A stretch of DNA of 64,000 nucleotides from Litoreibacter meonggei. GTDB lineage: Bacteria; Pseudomonadota; Alphaproteobacteria; Rhodobacterales; Rhodobacteraceae. The DNA is taken from the NCBI RefSeq assembly GCF_003663885.1, contig NZ_RCCE01000001.1, positions 1 to 64,000 on the forward strand, read 5' to 3'. The translations under genes and the position numbers were made by a program. How positions within the stretch are numbered: the stretch's first letter is position 1; each line of letters opens with the position of its first letter. This document shows positions 7,975 to 16,397 of the stretch, piece by piece. The notes beneath the pieces are model-generated. The model was not told where the DNA came from. It did no database searches and saw only the letters and a program-made list of their open reading frames with translations.

Positions 7975-9374
7975 TGGATGAGATCACCATCGGCCTGTGG
8001 GTTTCGGGCTTCATGCTGGCAATGGTCGTTCTGGGCATGCGGGTTGCGTTCGCCGCCGCGATGGCCGGACTGTTCGGGTTAATTTGGCTGCGCTGGAACG
8101 GATTCGATTACGCCCCCGACCGGCTTTGGAAATCCATCGAGATCAGCGTGAAAATCGCGGGGCAAGTGCCCCATTCCAAGGTATCTTCCCAAGCGTTGAG
8201 CCTGATCCCGACCTTCATCCTGATCGGCTATCTGGCCTATTATGCCAAGCTGACCTCGGCCCTGTTCGAGGCCGCGAAACGCTGGATCGCATGGGTTCCG
8301 GGCGGGCTGGCCGTGTCGACCGTATTCGCCACGGCAGGCTTCGCCGCCGTATCCGGCGCCTCGGTTGCGACCGCTGCGGTCTTCGCCCGCATCGCAATCC
8401 CAGAGATGTTGAAGATCGGGTACAACAAACAGTTTGCAGCGGGTGTCGTCGCGGCGGGCGGGACGTTGGCGTCCCTGATCCCGCCCTCGGCCATCCTTGT
8501 GATCTACGCGATCATTGTGGAGCAGGACGTGGGCAAGCTGCTGCTGGCCGGCTTCATTCCCGGGGCGTTTTCGGCGGTGATTTATGCGCTGCTGATTATC
8601 GGAATTGCCGTGGTGTTCAAAAACGTAGGCCCGCCCGTGTCCGGTTTTACATGGCGCGAACGGTTCGAGTCCCTGCCACCTGCCCTGCCCATCGTCGCGG
8701 TGGTCGTGATTATCATCTTCTTCGTCTACAACCCGTTCGGTGACGCGTGGGGTACCCCGACCGAGGGCGGTGCCGTCGGCGCGTTCATCGTGTTCCTGAT
8801 GGCGCTCTACCGCGGGATGCGGATGGCGCAGTTGAAGGAGGCTTTGATCGAGACGGCCAAGCTGACGGTGATGATCTTCACCATCATCTGGGGGGTGCTG
8901 ATTTATGTGCGCTTCCTTGGATTTGCCGATCTGCCGGGCGCATTTTCGGACTGGATCACCTCGCTTGAGACATCGCCAATGTTGATCCTTGTCTGCATCC
9001 TGCTGGCCTATGCCGTGCTTGGGATGTTTATGGACGCGATCGGAATGCTCCTGTTGACCCTGCCGGTGGTCTATCCGGCGGTCATGGCTTTGAATGGTGG
9101 CGAGGCGGTGACGGCGGCAGAGAGCACCTTCGGGATGTCCGGCACTATGTGCGCGATCTGGTTCGGGATTTTGGTGGTGAAGATGGCCGAGTTTTGCCTG
9201 ATAACGCCACCCATCGGTCTGAACTGCTTCGTCGTCGCCGGTGTGCGGGACGATCTGACCGTGCAGGACGTGTTCAAAGGCGTGACGCCGTTTTTCATCG
9301 CCGACGGGTTGACCATCGCCGCTTTGGTGGCCTTTCCGGGGATCGTACTCTGGCTGCCGTCCCTTGCGGGGTGA
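7974..9374 (+). CDS. TRAP transporter large permease, DctM family
   Basis: 466 residues, highly hydrophobic with about 12 helices. Typical segments are SGASVATAAVF and GTLASLIPPSAILVIYA, which form the transport core. It is slightly longer than the usual 425-440 residues owing to a loop near residues 45-75. It is coupled to dctQ by a one-base TGATG overlap. A Rho-independent terminator begins inside the last codons (9354-9385), so the operon ends here. The long reverse-strand frame across this gene is a GC-rich shadow. Confidence 0.93.
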   Translation: MDEITIGLWVSGFMLAMVVLGMRVAFAAAMAGLFGLIWLRWNGFDYAPDRLWKSIEISVKIAGQVPHSKVSSQALSLIPTFILIGYLAYYAKLTSALFEAAKRWIAWVPGGLAVSTVFATAGFAAVSGASVATAAVFARIAIPEMLKIGYNKQFAAGVVAAGGTLASLIPPSAILVIYAIIVEQDVGKLLLAGFIPGAFSAVIYALLIIGIAVVFKNVGPPVSGFTWRERFESLPPALPIVAVVVIIIFFVYNPFGDAWGTPTEGGAVGAFIVFLMALYRGMRMAQLKEALIETAKLTVMIFTIIWGVLIYVRFLGFADLPGAFSDWITSLETSPMLILVCILLAYAVLGMFMDAIGMLLLTLPVVYPAVMALNGGEAVTAAESTFGMSGTMCAIWFGILVVKMAEFCLITPPIGLNCFVVAGVRDDLTVQDVFKGVTPFFIADGLTIAALVAFPGIVLWLPSLAG

Positions 9375-9385
9375 CGGCAGTTTTT
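9354..9385 (+). terminator. Rho-independent terminator overlapping the end of dctM
   Basis: CTGCCGTC (9354-9361) pairs perfectly with GACGGCAG (9373-9380) and is followed by TTTTT. The 5' arm and loop are coding sequence, and the stop codon TGA (9372-9374) overlaps the 3' arm. Confidence 0.85.
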
Positions 9386-9386
9386 G

Positions 9387-9409
9387 AGTATTTGGAACCA
9401 AATGGAGAC
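9387..9409 (+). repeat. Copy A of a dispersed intergenic repeat
   Basis: AGTATTTGGAACCAAATGGA plus GAC. It is the same family as copies at 16351-16372, 22765-22785 and 34181-34200, with loose consensus ARTATTTTTRCCAARATGRA. It lies immediately after the dctM terminator. Confidence 0.6.
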
Positions 9410-9456
9410 ATGGGGTGCGCACTAACATCGGCGCAACCACTAACCTTAAGGTCGGG

Positions 9457-10545
9457 TTACGGAGTGATTTCGTAGAGCGCGCCATTTATCACCGACAGGA
9501 ACCATATCTCTCCGTTTGGGCCTTCGATCACGTCGCGCACGCGGCCTGTTTGTGACGATTGCAGGCGTTCTTCTTTAAGGGTTTTGCCATCAAGCCGCGA
9601 GATCATGTCGAACTTTAGCGAACCGACGAAGATATCGCCCGTCCAGTCCGACCAAAGCTTGCCCGAGTAAATCATCATGCCTGAGGGCGCTATGGACGGG
9701 TCCCAATAGTGCACTGGCTGTTCCATACCGGGCTTAGACGTCCCCTCGCCAATTTTGAACCCTGAGTAATGGCGCCCATAACTGATCACCGGCCACCCGT
9801 AGTTTTTGCCCGCTTTAACCGCATTCACCTCGTCGCCTCCGCGCGCGCCATGTTCAACCACATAGAGGTTGCCATTCAAATCCAGCGCGGCCCCTTGAGG
9901 GTTTCGGTGCCCGTAGGAATAAATCTCCGGCTCCGCGCCCGGCATGCCGATGAAGGGATTATCGGGAGGCACCACGCCGGACCGGCGCAAACGCACTACA
10001 GTGCCGTTGTGATTTCGCAGGTCTTGCGCCTTGGCCCGATCACCGCGTTCCCCAATCGTCAGAAAGATAGTGCCATCGCGGGCCTCCACGATGCGGGAGC
10101 CGAAATGCTTGGCCTGATCGCTGCCGCGCGCCTGTTGAAAGATGCGCTTGAAGCCAGTCAGGCTTGTCCCGTCAGAGCTAAGCTTGCCACGGCCAATGGC
10201 CGTGCCGTAACTGTTACCCCTGCGATTTGCGTAGCTGAGAAATACCTCACGGCTTCGCGCGAAGTCACGCGGGATCATAATATCCAACAGCCCGCCCTGC
10301 CCACGGTCAACGACCTTCGGCACGCCTTTTACGTTGATGCGACGTCCGTCCGGGCGCAGATTTGTGAGCGTTCCACCCCGCTCACTCACCAATATTCCGC
10401 CATCCGGTAGGGATTCCACGGCCCAAGGTTCGTCGAACCCGTCGGCAATCTTGGACACCTGAAGCGTGCCGACGCTACTTTCTAAAGCGTGGACCGGTGG
10501 GCCAAAAGTTAAAATGGCCGAAACTGCGATTGTTTTCAGGATCAT
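9457..10545 (-). CDS. PQQ-dependent soluble aldose sugar dehydrogenase-like protein
   Basis: 362 residues with an N-terminal signal peptide (residues 1 to about 20, ending PVHALES), so it should be periplasmic. The six-bladed beta-propeller signature of the Asd/YliI group is visible: DEPWAVESLPDGGILVSERG, GQGGLLDIMI, HFGSRIVEARDGTIFLTIGERGD (with the PQQ-region His), YSYGHRNPQGAALD, and VEHGARGGDEVN. It would oxidise aldoses with PQQ as cofactor. No pqq genes are in the window. A palindrome (10554-10567) sits just upstream of its start, and it is divergent from the Liv operon. Confidence 0.88.
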   Translation of the reverse strand: MILKTIAVSAILTFGPPVHALESSVGTLQVSKIADGFDEPWAVESLPDGGILVSERGGTLTNLRPDGRRINVKGVPKVVDRGQGGLLDIMIPRDFARSREVFLSYANRRGNSYGTAIGRGKLSSDGTSLTGFKRIFQQARGSDQAKHFGSRIVEARDGTIFLTIGERGDRAKAQDLRNHNGTVVRLRRSGVVPPDNPFIGMPGAEPEIYSYGHRNPQGAALDLNGNLYVVEHGARGGDEVNAVKAGKNYGWPVISYGRHYSGFKIGEGTSKPGMEQPVHYWDPSIAPSGMMIYSGKLWSDWTGDIFVGSLKFDMISRLDGKTLKEERLQSSQTGRVRDVIEGPNGEIWFLSVINGALYEITP

Positions 10546-10553
10546 TGCTCACT

Positions 10554-10567
10554 CCAAACTGGTTTGG
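10554..10567. promoter_or_regulatory. Palindrome upstream of the PQQ dehydrogenase
   Basis: CCAAAC-TG-GTTTGG is a perfect 6+6 inverted repeat 8 bases from the dehydrogenase start, in the 196-base divergent spacer shared with the Liv operon. It could be an operator; no cognate regulator is nearby. Confidence 0.35.
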
Positions 10568-10741
10568 AAGGAAGATAGCACAAGGCTGCGAAGCTTCTAC
10601 GCCGCTAACCGGATCGTGAAGCGCATAACGACATCCGTGAGATTGGAGTGCCGTAGAGGAAGGCCCTGCAAGCCCCCTTTTCTTTTGGGGAATCGCTGCG
10701 TAAAGTTCAGCAATAAAAAGTTAAGATCAGGGAGATCACTC

Positions 10742-11935
10742 ATGAAAAAACTACTTTTAGCTACGACTGCCACCGCATTGATGGCAGGGGCGGCTTTCGC
10801 CGACGGCCACGCGAAAGACGTGAAAATCGGCATCATTCTAGGCTTCACCGGCCCACTTGAATCACTCGCCCAACAAATGGCTGGTGGTGCTGAGGCGGCT
10901 ATCAAGGAAGTTACAGACTCCGGCATGCTGCTGGACGGCGCGACCGTAACAGGCATCCGCGCGGATAGTACCTGCATCGACGCAGCGGCTGCAACCTCCG
11001 CAGCGGAACGTCTGGTCACATCCGACAAAGTTAATGCCATCATGGGCGCAGACTGCTCCGGCGTGACCGGCGCAATCCTGTCCAACGTGGCATTGGCCAA
11101 CGGCACGGTGATGATTTCGCCATCCGCAACTTCCCCCGGCCTGTCCACCGCCGAGGATAACGGCCTGTTCTTCCGCACGGCCCCATCCGACGCGCGTCAA
11201 GGCGTAGTGATGACCGAAGTGCTGATGGAAGAGGGCATCAAATCCGTCGCACTAACCTATACTAACAACGATTACGGTAAGGGTTTGGCAGATGCGTTCC
11301 AGACCGCCTACGAGGCTGCTGGCGGGACCGTCACAATTTCTGCGGCACATGAAGACGGCAAAGCCGACTACTCTGCCGAAGTTGGTGCGCTGGCTTCCGC
11401 TGGTGGGGACCGTCTGGTCGTCGCAGGTTACGTGGATCAAGGCGGCTCTGGCATCGTGCGTGCATCGCTGGATTCAGGCGCGTTTGATACGTTCCACTTC
11501 CCTGACGGCATGATCTCGGACAAACTGGTCGAGAACTTTGGCGCGGAAATCGACGGCTCCACCGGCCAGAACCCGGGCACCGACAGCCCCGGCGCAAAAG
11601 CATATCAGGACCTGATCGGCGATGCGTTCAACGCGACCTCGCCTTTCTCGGCTGAAAGCTACGATGCTGCTGCGTTGATCATGCTGGCGATGCAAGCTGC
11701 CGGCTCTGCTGACTCCTCCGACTTCAAAGACAAGGTCATGGACGTTGCCAACGCACCCGGTGAGAAAATCTACCCAGGTGAGTTGGGCAAAGCGCTGGAG
11801 ATGATCAAAGCCGGCACTGATGTCGACTATGTCGGCGCCTCTGCCGTTGAATTGATCGGCGGCGGCGAGTCTGCTGGCAACTACCGCCAAGTCACCTTCA
11901 CCGACGGCAAATTGGACGTGGTCAAGTACCGCTAA
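10742..11935 (+). CDS. ABC transporter substrate-binding protein, LivK/type I periplasmic family
   Basis: 397 residues with a signal peptide (MKKLLLATTATALMAGAAFA, about 20 residues). The mature part is a Leu/Ile/Val-binding-type fold: VKIGIILGFTGPLE at the first strand, then the conserved SPSATSPGLS and TNNDYGKGLADAF segments. It captures the substrate in the periplasm for the permeases encoded downstream. The start is set by a GGGAG site 10 bases upstream; the longer frame from 10466 runs back into the dehydrogenase promoter. The specificity (amino acid, amide or other) cannot be read. A hairpin terminator follows directly, which should make this the most abundant product of the operon. Confidence 0.92.
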   Translation: MKKLLLATTATALMAGAAFADGHAKDVKIGIILGFTGPLESLAQQMAGGAEAAIKEVTDSGMLLDGATVTGIRADSTCIDAAAATSAAERLVTSDKVNAIMGADCSGVTGAILSNVALANGTVMISPSATSPGLSTAEDNGLFFRTAPSDARQGVVMTEVLMEEGIKSVALTYTNNDYGKGLADAFQTAYEAAGGTVTISAAHEDGKADYSAEVGALASAGGDRLVVAGYVDQGGSGIVRASLDSGAFDTFHFPDGMISDKLVENFGAEIDGSTGQNPGTDSPGAKAYQDLIGDAFNATSPFSAESYDAAALIMLAMQAAGSADSSDFKDKVMDVANAPGEKIYPGELGKALEMIKAGTDVDYVGASAVELIGGGESAGNYRQVTFTDGKLDVVKYR

Positions 11936-11955
11936 GTTGCGATGACGAAAAACTG

Positions 11956-11987
11956 AAAACAGCCCGGATCAAATTCCGGGCTGTTTT
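11956..11987 (+). terminator. Intercistronic terminator/attenuator between binding protein and livG
   Basis: AAAACAGCCCGGA (11956-11968) pairs perfectly over 13 bases with TCCGGGCTGTTTT (11975-11987) around a 6-base loop. The terminal TTTT is part of the stem. It lies 20 bases after the binding-protein stop and 17 before livG, so it probably lets only part of the transcripts continue into the ABC genes. Confidence 0.8.
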
Positions 11988-12004
11988 GCTAGGGGGAGAC
12001 AACA

Positions 12005-12784
12005 ATGATCGTCGTAGACGACTTACATAAACATTTCGGTGGATTTCATGCGGTTGATGGCGCAAGCCTGACCATCCAGGAAGGCTCCATCACTGGATTG
12101 ATCGGGCCGAACGGGGCTGGAAAGACAACTCTTTTCAATGTAATAGCTGGCGTTCTTAAACCAACATCCGGCAAAGTTACCATGGGTGGTGAAGACATCA
12201 CCGGCCTGCCGCCGCACACCTTGTTTTCCAAAGGGCTGCTGCGCACGTTCCAAATCGCGCATGAATTCTCGTCGATGACATTACGCGAGAACCTGATGAT
12301 GGTTCCCGGCGACCAGACGGGCGAACGTCTATGGAACACATGGTTTGGTCGCAAGCGTATCGCCGATGAAGAACGCGCGCTGGCCGCAAAGGCCGATGAG
12401 GTTCTGGAGTTTCTGACGATCGACCATATCCGCGACGAGCGGGCTGGAAACATCTCGGGCGGACAGAAGAAGCTGTTGGAACTGGGTCGCACCATGATGG
12501 TCGACGCAAAAATCGTGTTTCTGGACGAGGTCGGAGCAGGCGTGAACCGCACCCTGCTCAACACGATTGGCGACGCGATTATCCGGCTGAACAAAGAACG
12601 CGGCTACACCTTCGTGGTGATCGAGCACGACATGGATTTCATTGGCCGCCTCTGCGACCCCGTGATCTGCATGGCCGAAGGCCGCGTATTGGCCGAAGGC
12701 ACGCTGGACGAGATCAAAGCCAACGAGCAAGTGATCGAGGCCTATCTAGGCACCGGACTAAAGAACAAGGTGGCCAGCGCATGA
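12005..12784 (+). CDS. ABC transporter ATP-binding protein, LivG type
   Basis: 259 residues. Walker A is GPNGAGKTT (34-42), the signature is ISGGQ (150-154), Walker B is VFLDE (171-175), and the switch His lies in IEHDMDF. After the catalytic Glu it reads VGAGVN rather than the usual PAAGMN, a mild departure. The LivG-type C-terminal helix (VIEAYLGTG) is present. It overlaps livF by 4 bases (ATGA). A cytoplasmic ATPase that powers the importer with LivF. Confidence 0.93.
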   Translation: MIVVDDLHKHFGGFHAVDGASLTIQEGSITGLIGPNGAGKTTLFNVIAGVLKPTSGKVTMGGEDITGLPPHTLFSKGLLRTFQIAHEFSSMTLRENLMMVPGDQTGERLWNTWFGRKRIADEERALAAKADEVLEFLTIDHIRDERAGNISGGQKKLLELGRTMMVDAKIVFLDEVGAGVNRTLLNTIGDAIIRLNKERGYTFVVIEHDMDFIGRLCDPVICMAEGRVLAEGTLDEIKANEQVIEAYLGTGLKNKVASA

Positions 12785-13617
12785 GTAACGACAGCTATGA
12801 TGGCCGCGGCAACAAGGATGCGTCCTTGGGCAAGAATCCAACAAAAGCAGTTGGCGGCACAATCGAGACCCAAAAGACCAAACATGCCCCGACCAAAGGC
12901 ACCGCCGACGAGCCCTATCTGATCGGCGACGCCATGTTCGGCGGCTACGGTCAAGGCCCCGACATTCTGCATGACTGTACAATCGCAGTAAACAAAGGCG
13001 AGATCGCAGTGATTGTTGGCCCCAATGGCGCGGGGAAATCGACTGCGATGAAAGCCGTATTTGGCATGTTGAACGTCCGCCAAGGGGCGGTGCGTTTGAA
13101 TGGCGAGGACATCACGGCCCTGACCCCGCAAGCCCGCGTGGCCAAGGGGATGGCGTTCGTGCCGCAAACCTCTAACATCTTCACCTCGATGACCGTCGAA
13201 GAAAACCTTGAAATGGGCGCGTTCCTACGCCGCGACGATATTCAGGCCACGATTGAGCAAGTCTACGAGCTATTCCCGATCCTGCGCGAGAAGCGCAACC
13301 AGGCGGCGGGTGAGCTGTCCGGCGGGCAGCGCCAGCAAGTGGCCGTAGGCCGCGCGCTGATGACCCAGCCGCAAGTCTTAATGCTGGATGAGCCGACTGC
13401 CGGCGTATCACCTATCGTGATGGACGAACTGTTTGACCGGATTATCGAGGTCGCTCGCACTGGTATCTCGATCCTCATGGTGGAACAAAACGCACGACAA
13501 GCACTTGAAATTGCAGATAAAGGATATGTTTTGGTGCAAGGTCGAAACCGCTTCACCGATACAGGACAAGCGTTGCTGAACGACCCCGAAGTTCGCAAAA
13601 GCTTCTTGGGAGGTTAA
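12781..13617 (+). CDS. ABC transporter ATP-binding protein, LivF type, with N-terminal extension
   Basis: 278 residues, about 40 longer than common LivF proteins. The extra residues 1 to about 45 are polar and low in complexity (many Lys, Gly, Thr, Asp) and precede the ATPase core. Walker A is GPNGAGKST (80-88), the signature LSGGQRQQ, Walker B VLMLDEP, and the H-loop lies in MVEQNARQAL. The start is fixed by the ATGA overlap with livG. The next gene, an exported protein, begins one base after its stop codon. Confidence 0.92.
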   Translation: MSNDSYDGRGNKDASLGKNPTKAVGGTIETQKTKHAPTKGTADEPYLIGDAMFGGYGQGPDILHDCTIAVNKGEIAVIVGPNGAGKSTAMKAVFGMLNVRQGAVRLNGEDITALTPQARVAKGMAFVPQTSNIFTSMTVEENLEMGAFLRRDDIQATIEQVYELFPILREKRNQAAGELSGGQRQQVAVGRALMTQPQVLMLDEPTAGVSPIVMDELFDRIIEVARTGISILMVEQNARQALEIADKGYVLVQGRNRFTDTGQALLNDPEVRKSFLGG

Positions 13618-13618
13618 G

Positions 13619-13981
13619 ATGGCACTTACACTCTCACACACGACCAAAATCGCTGCACTCGCATTGATCCTGTCGCCGATGAGCGCTCATGCAATCGAGT
13701 GCACCTTCACAACGGAATGCTTCGAGTCAGAAAGCTGCGGCGAAAGCGCCTTCAACATCTCCATCGAAGAACGGGACGGTCAAACCGTGCTTGTTGGCGA
13801 CGCTGAAACCATCCCTGTCAGCGTCGGCGGCAATGACACCGTGCGCATCTATGTCGGCGTCACCGAAAGCGCCTTTCATCTGATGAGCCGCGCCGCCAAC
13901 GGTGTCGCACGCTACTCCACTCATATCTACGACGGACCGATCATGGTGAACTATCTCGGCAACTGCGAAGGGGCAGAGTAA
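13619..13981 (+). CDS. Small exported protein of unknown function inside the Liv operon
   Basis: 120 residues. A signal peptide is clear (KIAALALILSPMSAHA, cleavage near residue 25). The mature part is about 95 residues and acidic, with four Cys in its first 20 residues or so (IECTFTTECFESESCGES) and one near the C-terminus (LGNCEGAE), so disulfides are likely in the periplasm. No family is recognised. It starts one base after livF ends, and its stop overlaps the livH start (TAATG), so it is a true member of the operon. A role accessory to the importer is inferred from position only. Confidence 0.8.
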   Translation: MALTLSHTTKIAALALILSPMSAHAIECTFTTECFESESCGESAFNISIEERDGQTVLVGDAETIPVSVGGNDTVRIYVGVTESAFHLMSRAANGVARYSTHIYDGPIMVNYLGNCEGAE

Positions 13982-14991
13982 TGGATTTTCTGAACGCCAT
14001 TGTGGCCTTCGCCAACTTCGTGCTGGTTCCCGGCACCGCCTATGGCGCCCAGCTTGCGCTCGGCGCGCTAGGGGTGACGCTGATTTACGGCATCCTGCGC
14101 TTCTCCAATTTCGCCCATGGCGATACCATGGCGTTTGGCACGATGTATGTCATCCTGATCACTTGGGGCTTCCAGAGCCTTGGTATCGGTTTCGGCCCTC
14201 TCCCCACGGCCCTGCTCGCGTTGCCATTCGGCATCGTTCTGACCGGCTTGACACTGGTTGGTACAGACAAGCTCGTCTATCAATTCTACCGACAGCGAAA
14301 GGTAAAACCCGTGGTGTTGGTGATGGTATCACTTGGCGTCATGTTCATTATGAACGGCCTGACCCGCTTCATCATCGGCCCCGACGACCAACGTTTTTCC
14401 GACGGCGAGCGCTTTATCATTTCCGCCCGTGACTTCAAAACCATGACAGGGCTGGATGAAGGTCTGGCAATCAAAACCACCCAAGGCATTACCTTGGTCA
14501 CTGCGGTGATCGTCGTGGCATTCCTGTTCTGGTTTCTCAACAAAACCCGCACCGGAAAATCCATGCGGGCCTATTCCGACAACGAGGATCTGGCACTGCT
14601 CTCTGGCATTAACCCGGAGCGCGTCGTCCTTTACACTTGGTTAATCGTGGCCGCATTGGCGACCGTTGCGGGTACGCTCTATGGTCTCGACAAGTCCTTC
14701 AAGCCATTCACCTATTTCCAACTTCTCTTACCCATCTTCGCGGCGGCTATCGTCGGTGGGCTCGGCAATCCGCTGGGGGCCATCGCGGGCGGCTTTGTCA
14801 TCGCATTCTCCGAAGTGACGGTAACCTACGCCTTCAAGAAAGTGGCCAATTACGCGTTGCCAGAGGCATTGGCACCGGACGGCCTCGCCCAGTTGATGAG
14901 CACGGATTACAAGTTCGCCGTCTCGTTTTCGATCCTGATCATTGTGCTGCTGTTCAAACCGACCGGCCTGTTTAAAGGACAATCCGTATGA
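13981..14991 (+). CDS. ABC transporter permease, LivH type
   Basis: 336 residues with about eight membrane helices. The LivH hallmarks are present: GALGVTLIYGILRFSNFAHGD near residues 28-48 and the GGLGNPLGAIAGG coupling-loop region near the C-terminus. It forms the inner-membrane channel with LivM. Its start overlaps the stop of the small exported protein and its stop overlaps livM by four bases. Confidence 0.93.
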   Translation: MDFLNAIVAFANFVLVPGTAYGAQLALGALGVTLIYGILRFSNFAHGDTMAFGTMYVILITWGFQSLGIGFGPLPTALLALPFGIVLTGLTLVGTDKLVYQFYRQRKVKPVVLVMVSLGVMFIMNGLTRFIIGPDDQRFSDGERFIISARDFKTMTGLDEGLAIKTTQGITLVTAVIVVAFLFWFLNKTRTGKSMRAYSDNEDLALLSGINPERVVLYTWLIVAALATVAGTLYGLDKSFKPFTYFQLLLPIFAAAIVGGLGNPLGAIAGGFVIAFSEVTVTYAFKKVANYALPEALAPDGLAQLMSTDYKFAVSFSILIIVLLFKPTGLFKGQSV

Positions 14992-16292
14992 CCCGCCGCG
15001 ACTCTCTTCTCTTCGTATTCGTCGGTTTCCTGATCCTTGGCACTGGCTTCGCGCAATCTTGGAATTCAGCCCTGCTGATCCTGAACATGGGGCTGATCTC
15101 GGCGATCATGGCTTTGGGGGTCAACTTGCAATGGGGCCTTGCGGGTCTATTCAACGTCGGGGTGATGGGCTTCGTCGCCCTTGGCGGCCTTGCTACGGTT
15201 ATCACCTCCATGCCCGCCAACACGGAAGAATGGAGCGTTGGCGGTGTCCGTGTGATCTTCGGTTTGTTGCTTGGCGCAGGCACGATCATTGCGGCTATTA
15301 TGGTCCACCAACGGCTACCCGCAGGGCGCAACCGTGTCCTCGCTATGCTGGCAGTTCTGATCGGTGGTTTCTTCCTGTTCCGCTACGTGTTTGATGGCGG
15401 CGTGGAGGCTATCGAAGCTGTCAACCCGGCGGCAACCGGCTATCTGGGGGGGCTTGGCCTGCCGATCCTCGTTGCATGGCCCGTAGGTGGATTGCTGGCC
15501 GCCGGTGCCGCGTGGATCATTGGCAAAACTGCCCTTGGACTACGCTCCGATTATCTGGCGATTGCAACTCTTGGCATCGCCGAGATCATCATCGCAGTCA
15601 TGAAGAACGAGGATTGGTTGTCGCGTGGCGTCAAAAACGTCGTTGGCCTGAAGCGTCCAACGGGAGTACCCTACGAGATCGATTTGCAAAACAGTGCAAG
15701 CTTCGTCGAAAAAGCGGCGGGGCTCGGCTTTGACCCTGCCACCGCGTCGACGATCTACGTTAAACTTGGCTATGCTGTTCTGTTCACCATCGTGCTGCTC
15801 ATCTTGCTATGGCTTTCTCAAAAGGCTCTCAACTCGCCTTGGGGCCGCATGATGCGCGCAATCCGGGACAACGAGGTCGCCGCGGAAGCCATGGGCAAAG
15901 ACGTCACCGCGCGCCACTTGCAGGTATTCATCCTCGGCTCTGCCATATGCGGTATCGCGGGGGCGATGATGACCACGCTGGACGGCCAGCTCACCCCAAC
16001 CAGCTACCAGCCGTTACGCTATACATTCCTGATCTGGGTCATGGTGATCGTCGGCGGCTCCGGCAACAATTTCGGCTCGGTGCTGGGTGGCTTCCTGATC
16101 TGGTTCTTATGGGTTCAGGTGGAGCCTATGGGCCTTGCCCTGATGCAGCTGATCACGGCGGGCATGTCCGACGGCTTCTGGCTGAAGCAACACCTCATCG
16201 ACAGCGCCGCACATATGCGCCTGCTGACAATGGGCGTCGTGCTGTTGCTGGTGCTCCGGTTCAGCCCACGCGGCCTGATCCCTGAAAGATGA
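14988..16292 (+). CDS. ABC transporter permease, LivM type
   Basis: 434 residues, the second membrane subunit of the importer. It has about ten helices, including GLAGLFNVGVMGF and LRSDYLAIATLGIAEI, which are LivM signatures, and VGGSGNNFGSVLGG near the C-terminus. It is longer than minimal LivM (about 320-420 residues) because of extra helices around residues 85-150. It is the last gene of the operon; a terminator hairpin follows 28 bases downstream. Confidence 0.93.
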   Translation: MTRRDSLLFVFVGFLILGTGFAQSWNSALLILNMGLISAIMALGVNLQWGLAGLFNVGVMGFVALGGLATVITSMPANTEEWSVGGVRVIFGLLLGAGTIIAAIMVHQRLPAGRNRVLAMLAVLIGGFFLFRYVFDGGVEAIEAVNPAATGYLGGLGLPILVAWPVGGLLAAGAAWIIGKTALGLRSDYLAIATLGIAEIIIAVMKNEDWLSRGVKNVVGLKRPTGVPYEIDLQNSASFVEKAAGLGFDPATASTIYVKLGYAVLFTIVLLILLWLSQKALNSPWGRMMRAIRDNEVAAEAMGKDVTARHLQVFILGSAICGIAGAMMTTLDGQLTPTSYQPLRYTFLIWVMVIVGGSGNNFGSVLGGFLIWFLWVQVEPMGLALMQLITAGMSDGFWLKQHLIDSAAHMRLLTMGVVLLLVLRFSPRGLIPER

Positions 16293-16320
16293 CACCGGTC
16301 TTCACTCGCCATTAAGGTTA

Positions 16321-16353
16321 ACGCGCCCCCGACTCAATCAGGGGCGCGTGTTT
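16321..16353 (+). terminator. Terminator after livM
   Basis: ACGCGCCCC (16321-16329) pairs with GGGGCGCGT (16341-16349) around an 11-base loop, followed by GTTTCC. It lies between the convergent livM and the FAD oxidoreductase gene. Confidence 0.7.
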
Positions 16354-16372
16354 CCATTTGGTTAAAAATACT
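16351..16372 (-). repeat. Copy B of a dispersed intergenic repeat
   Basis: On the reverse strand it reads AGTATTTTTAACCAAATGGA plus AA, which matches copy A (9387-9409) closely. It sits between the livM terminator and the 3' end of the oxidoreductase gene. Confidence 0.6.
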
Positions 16373-16397
16373 CAAAAATCCGACCGGCAAACATATG

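Noticed and set aside
8079-9485. 468-residue reverse-strand frame over dctM
   Set aside because: Composition is rich in His, Asp, Gln and Arg with no domain. It is a GC-driven antisense frame of a clearly conserved permease.
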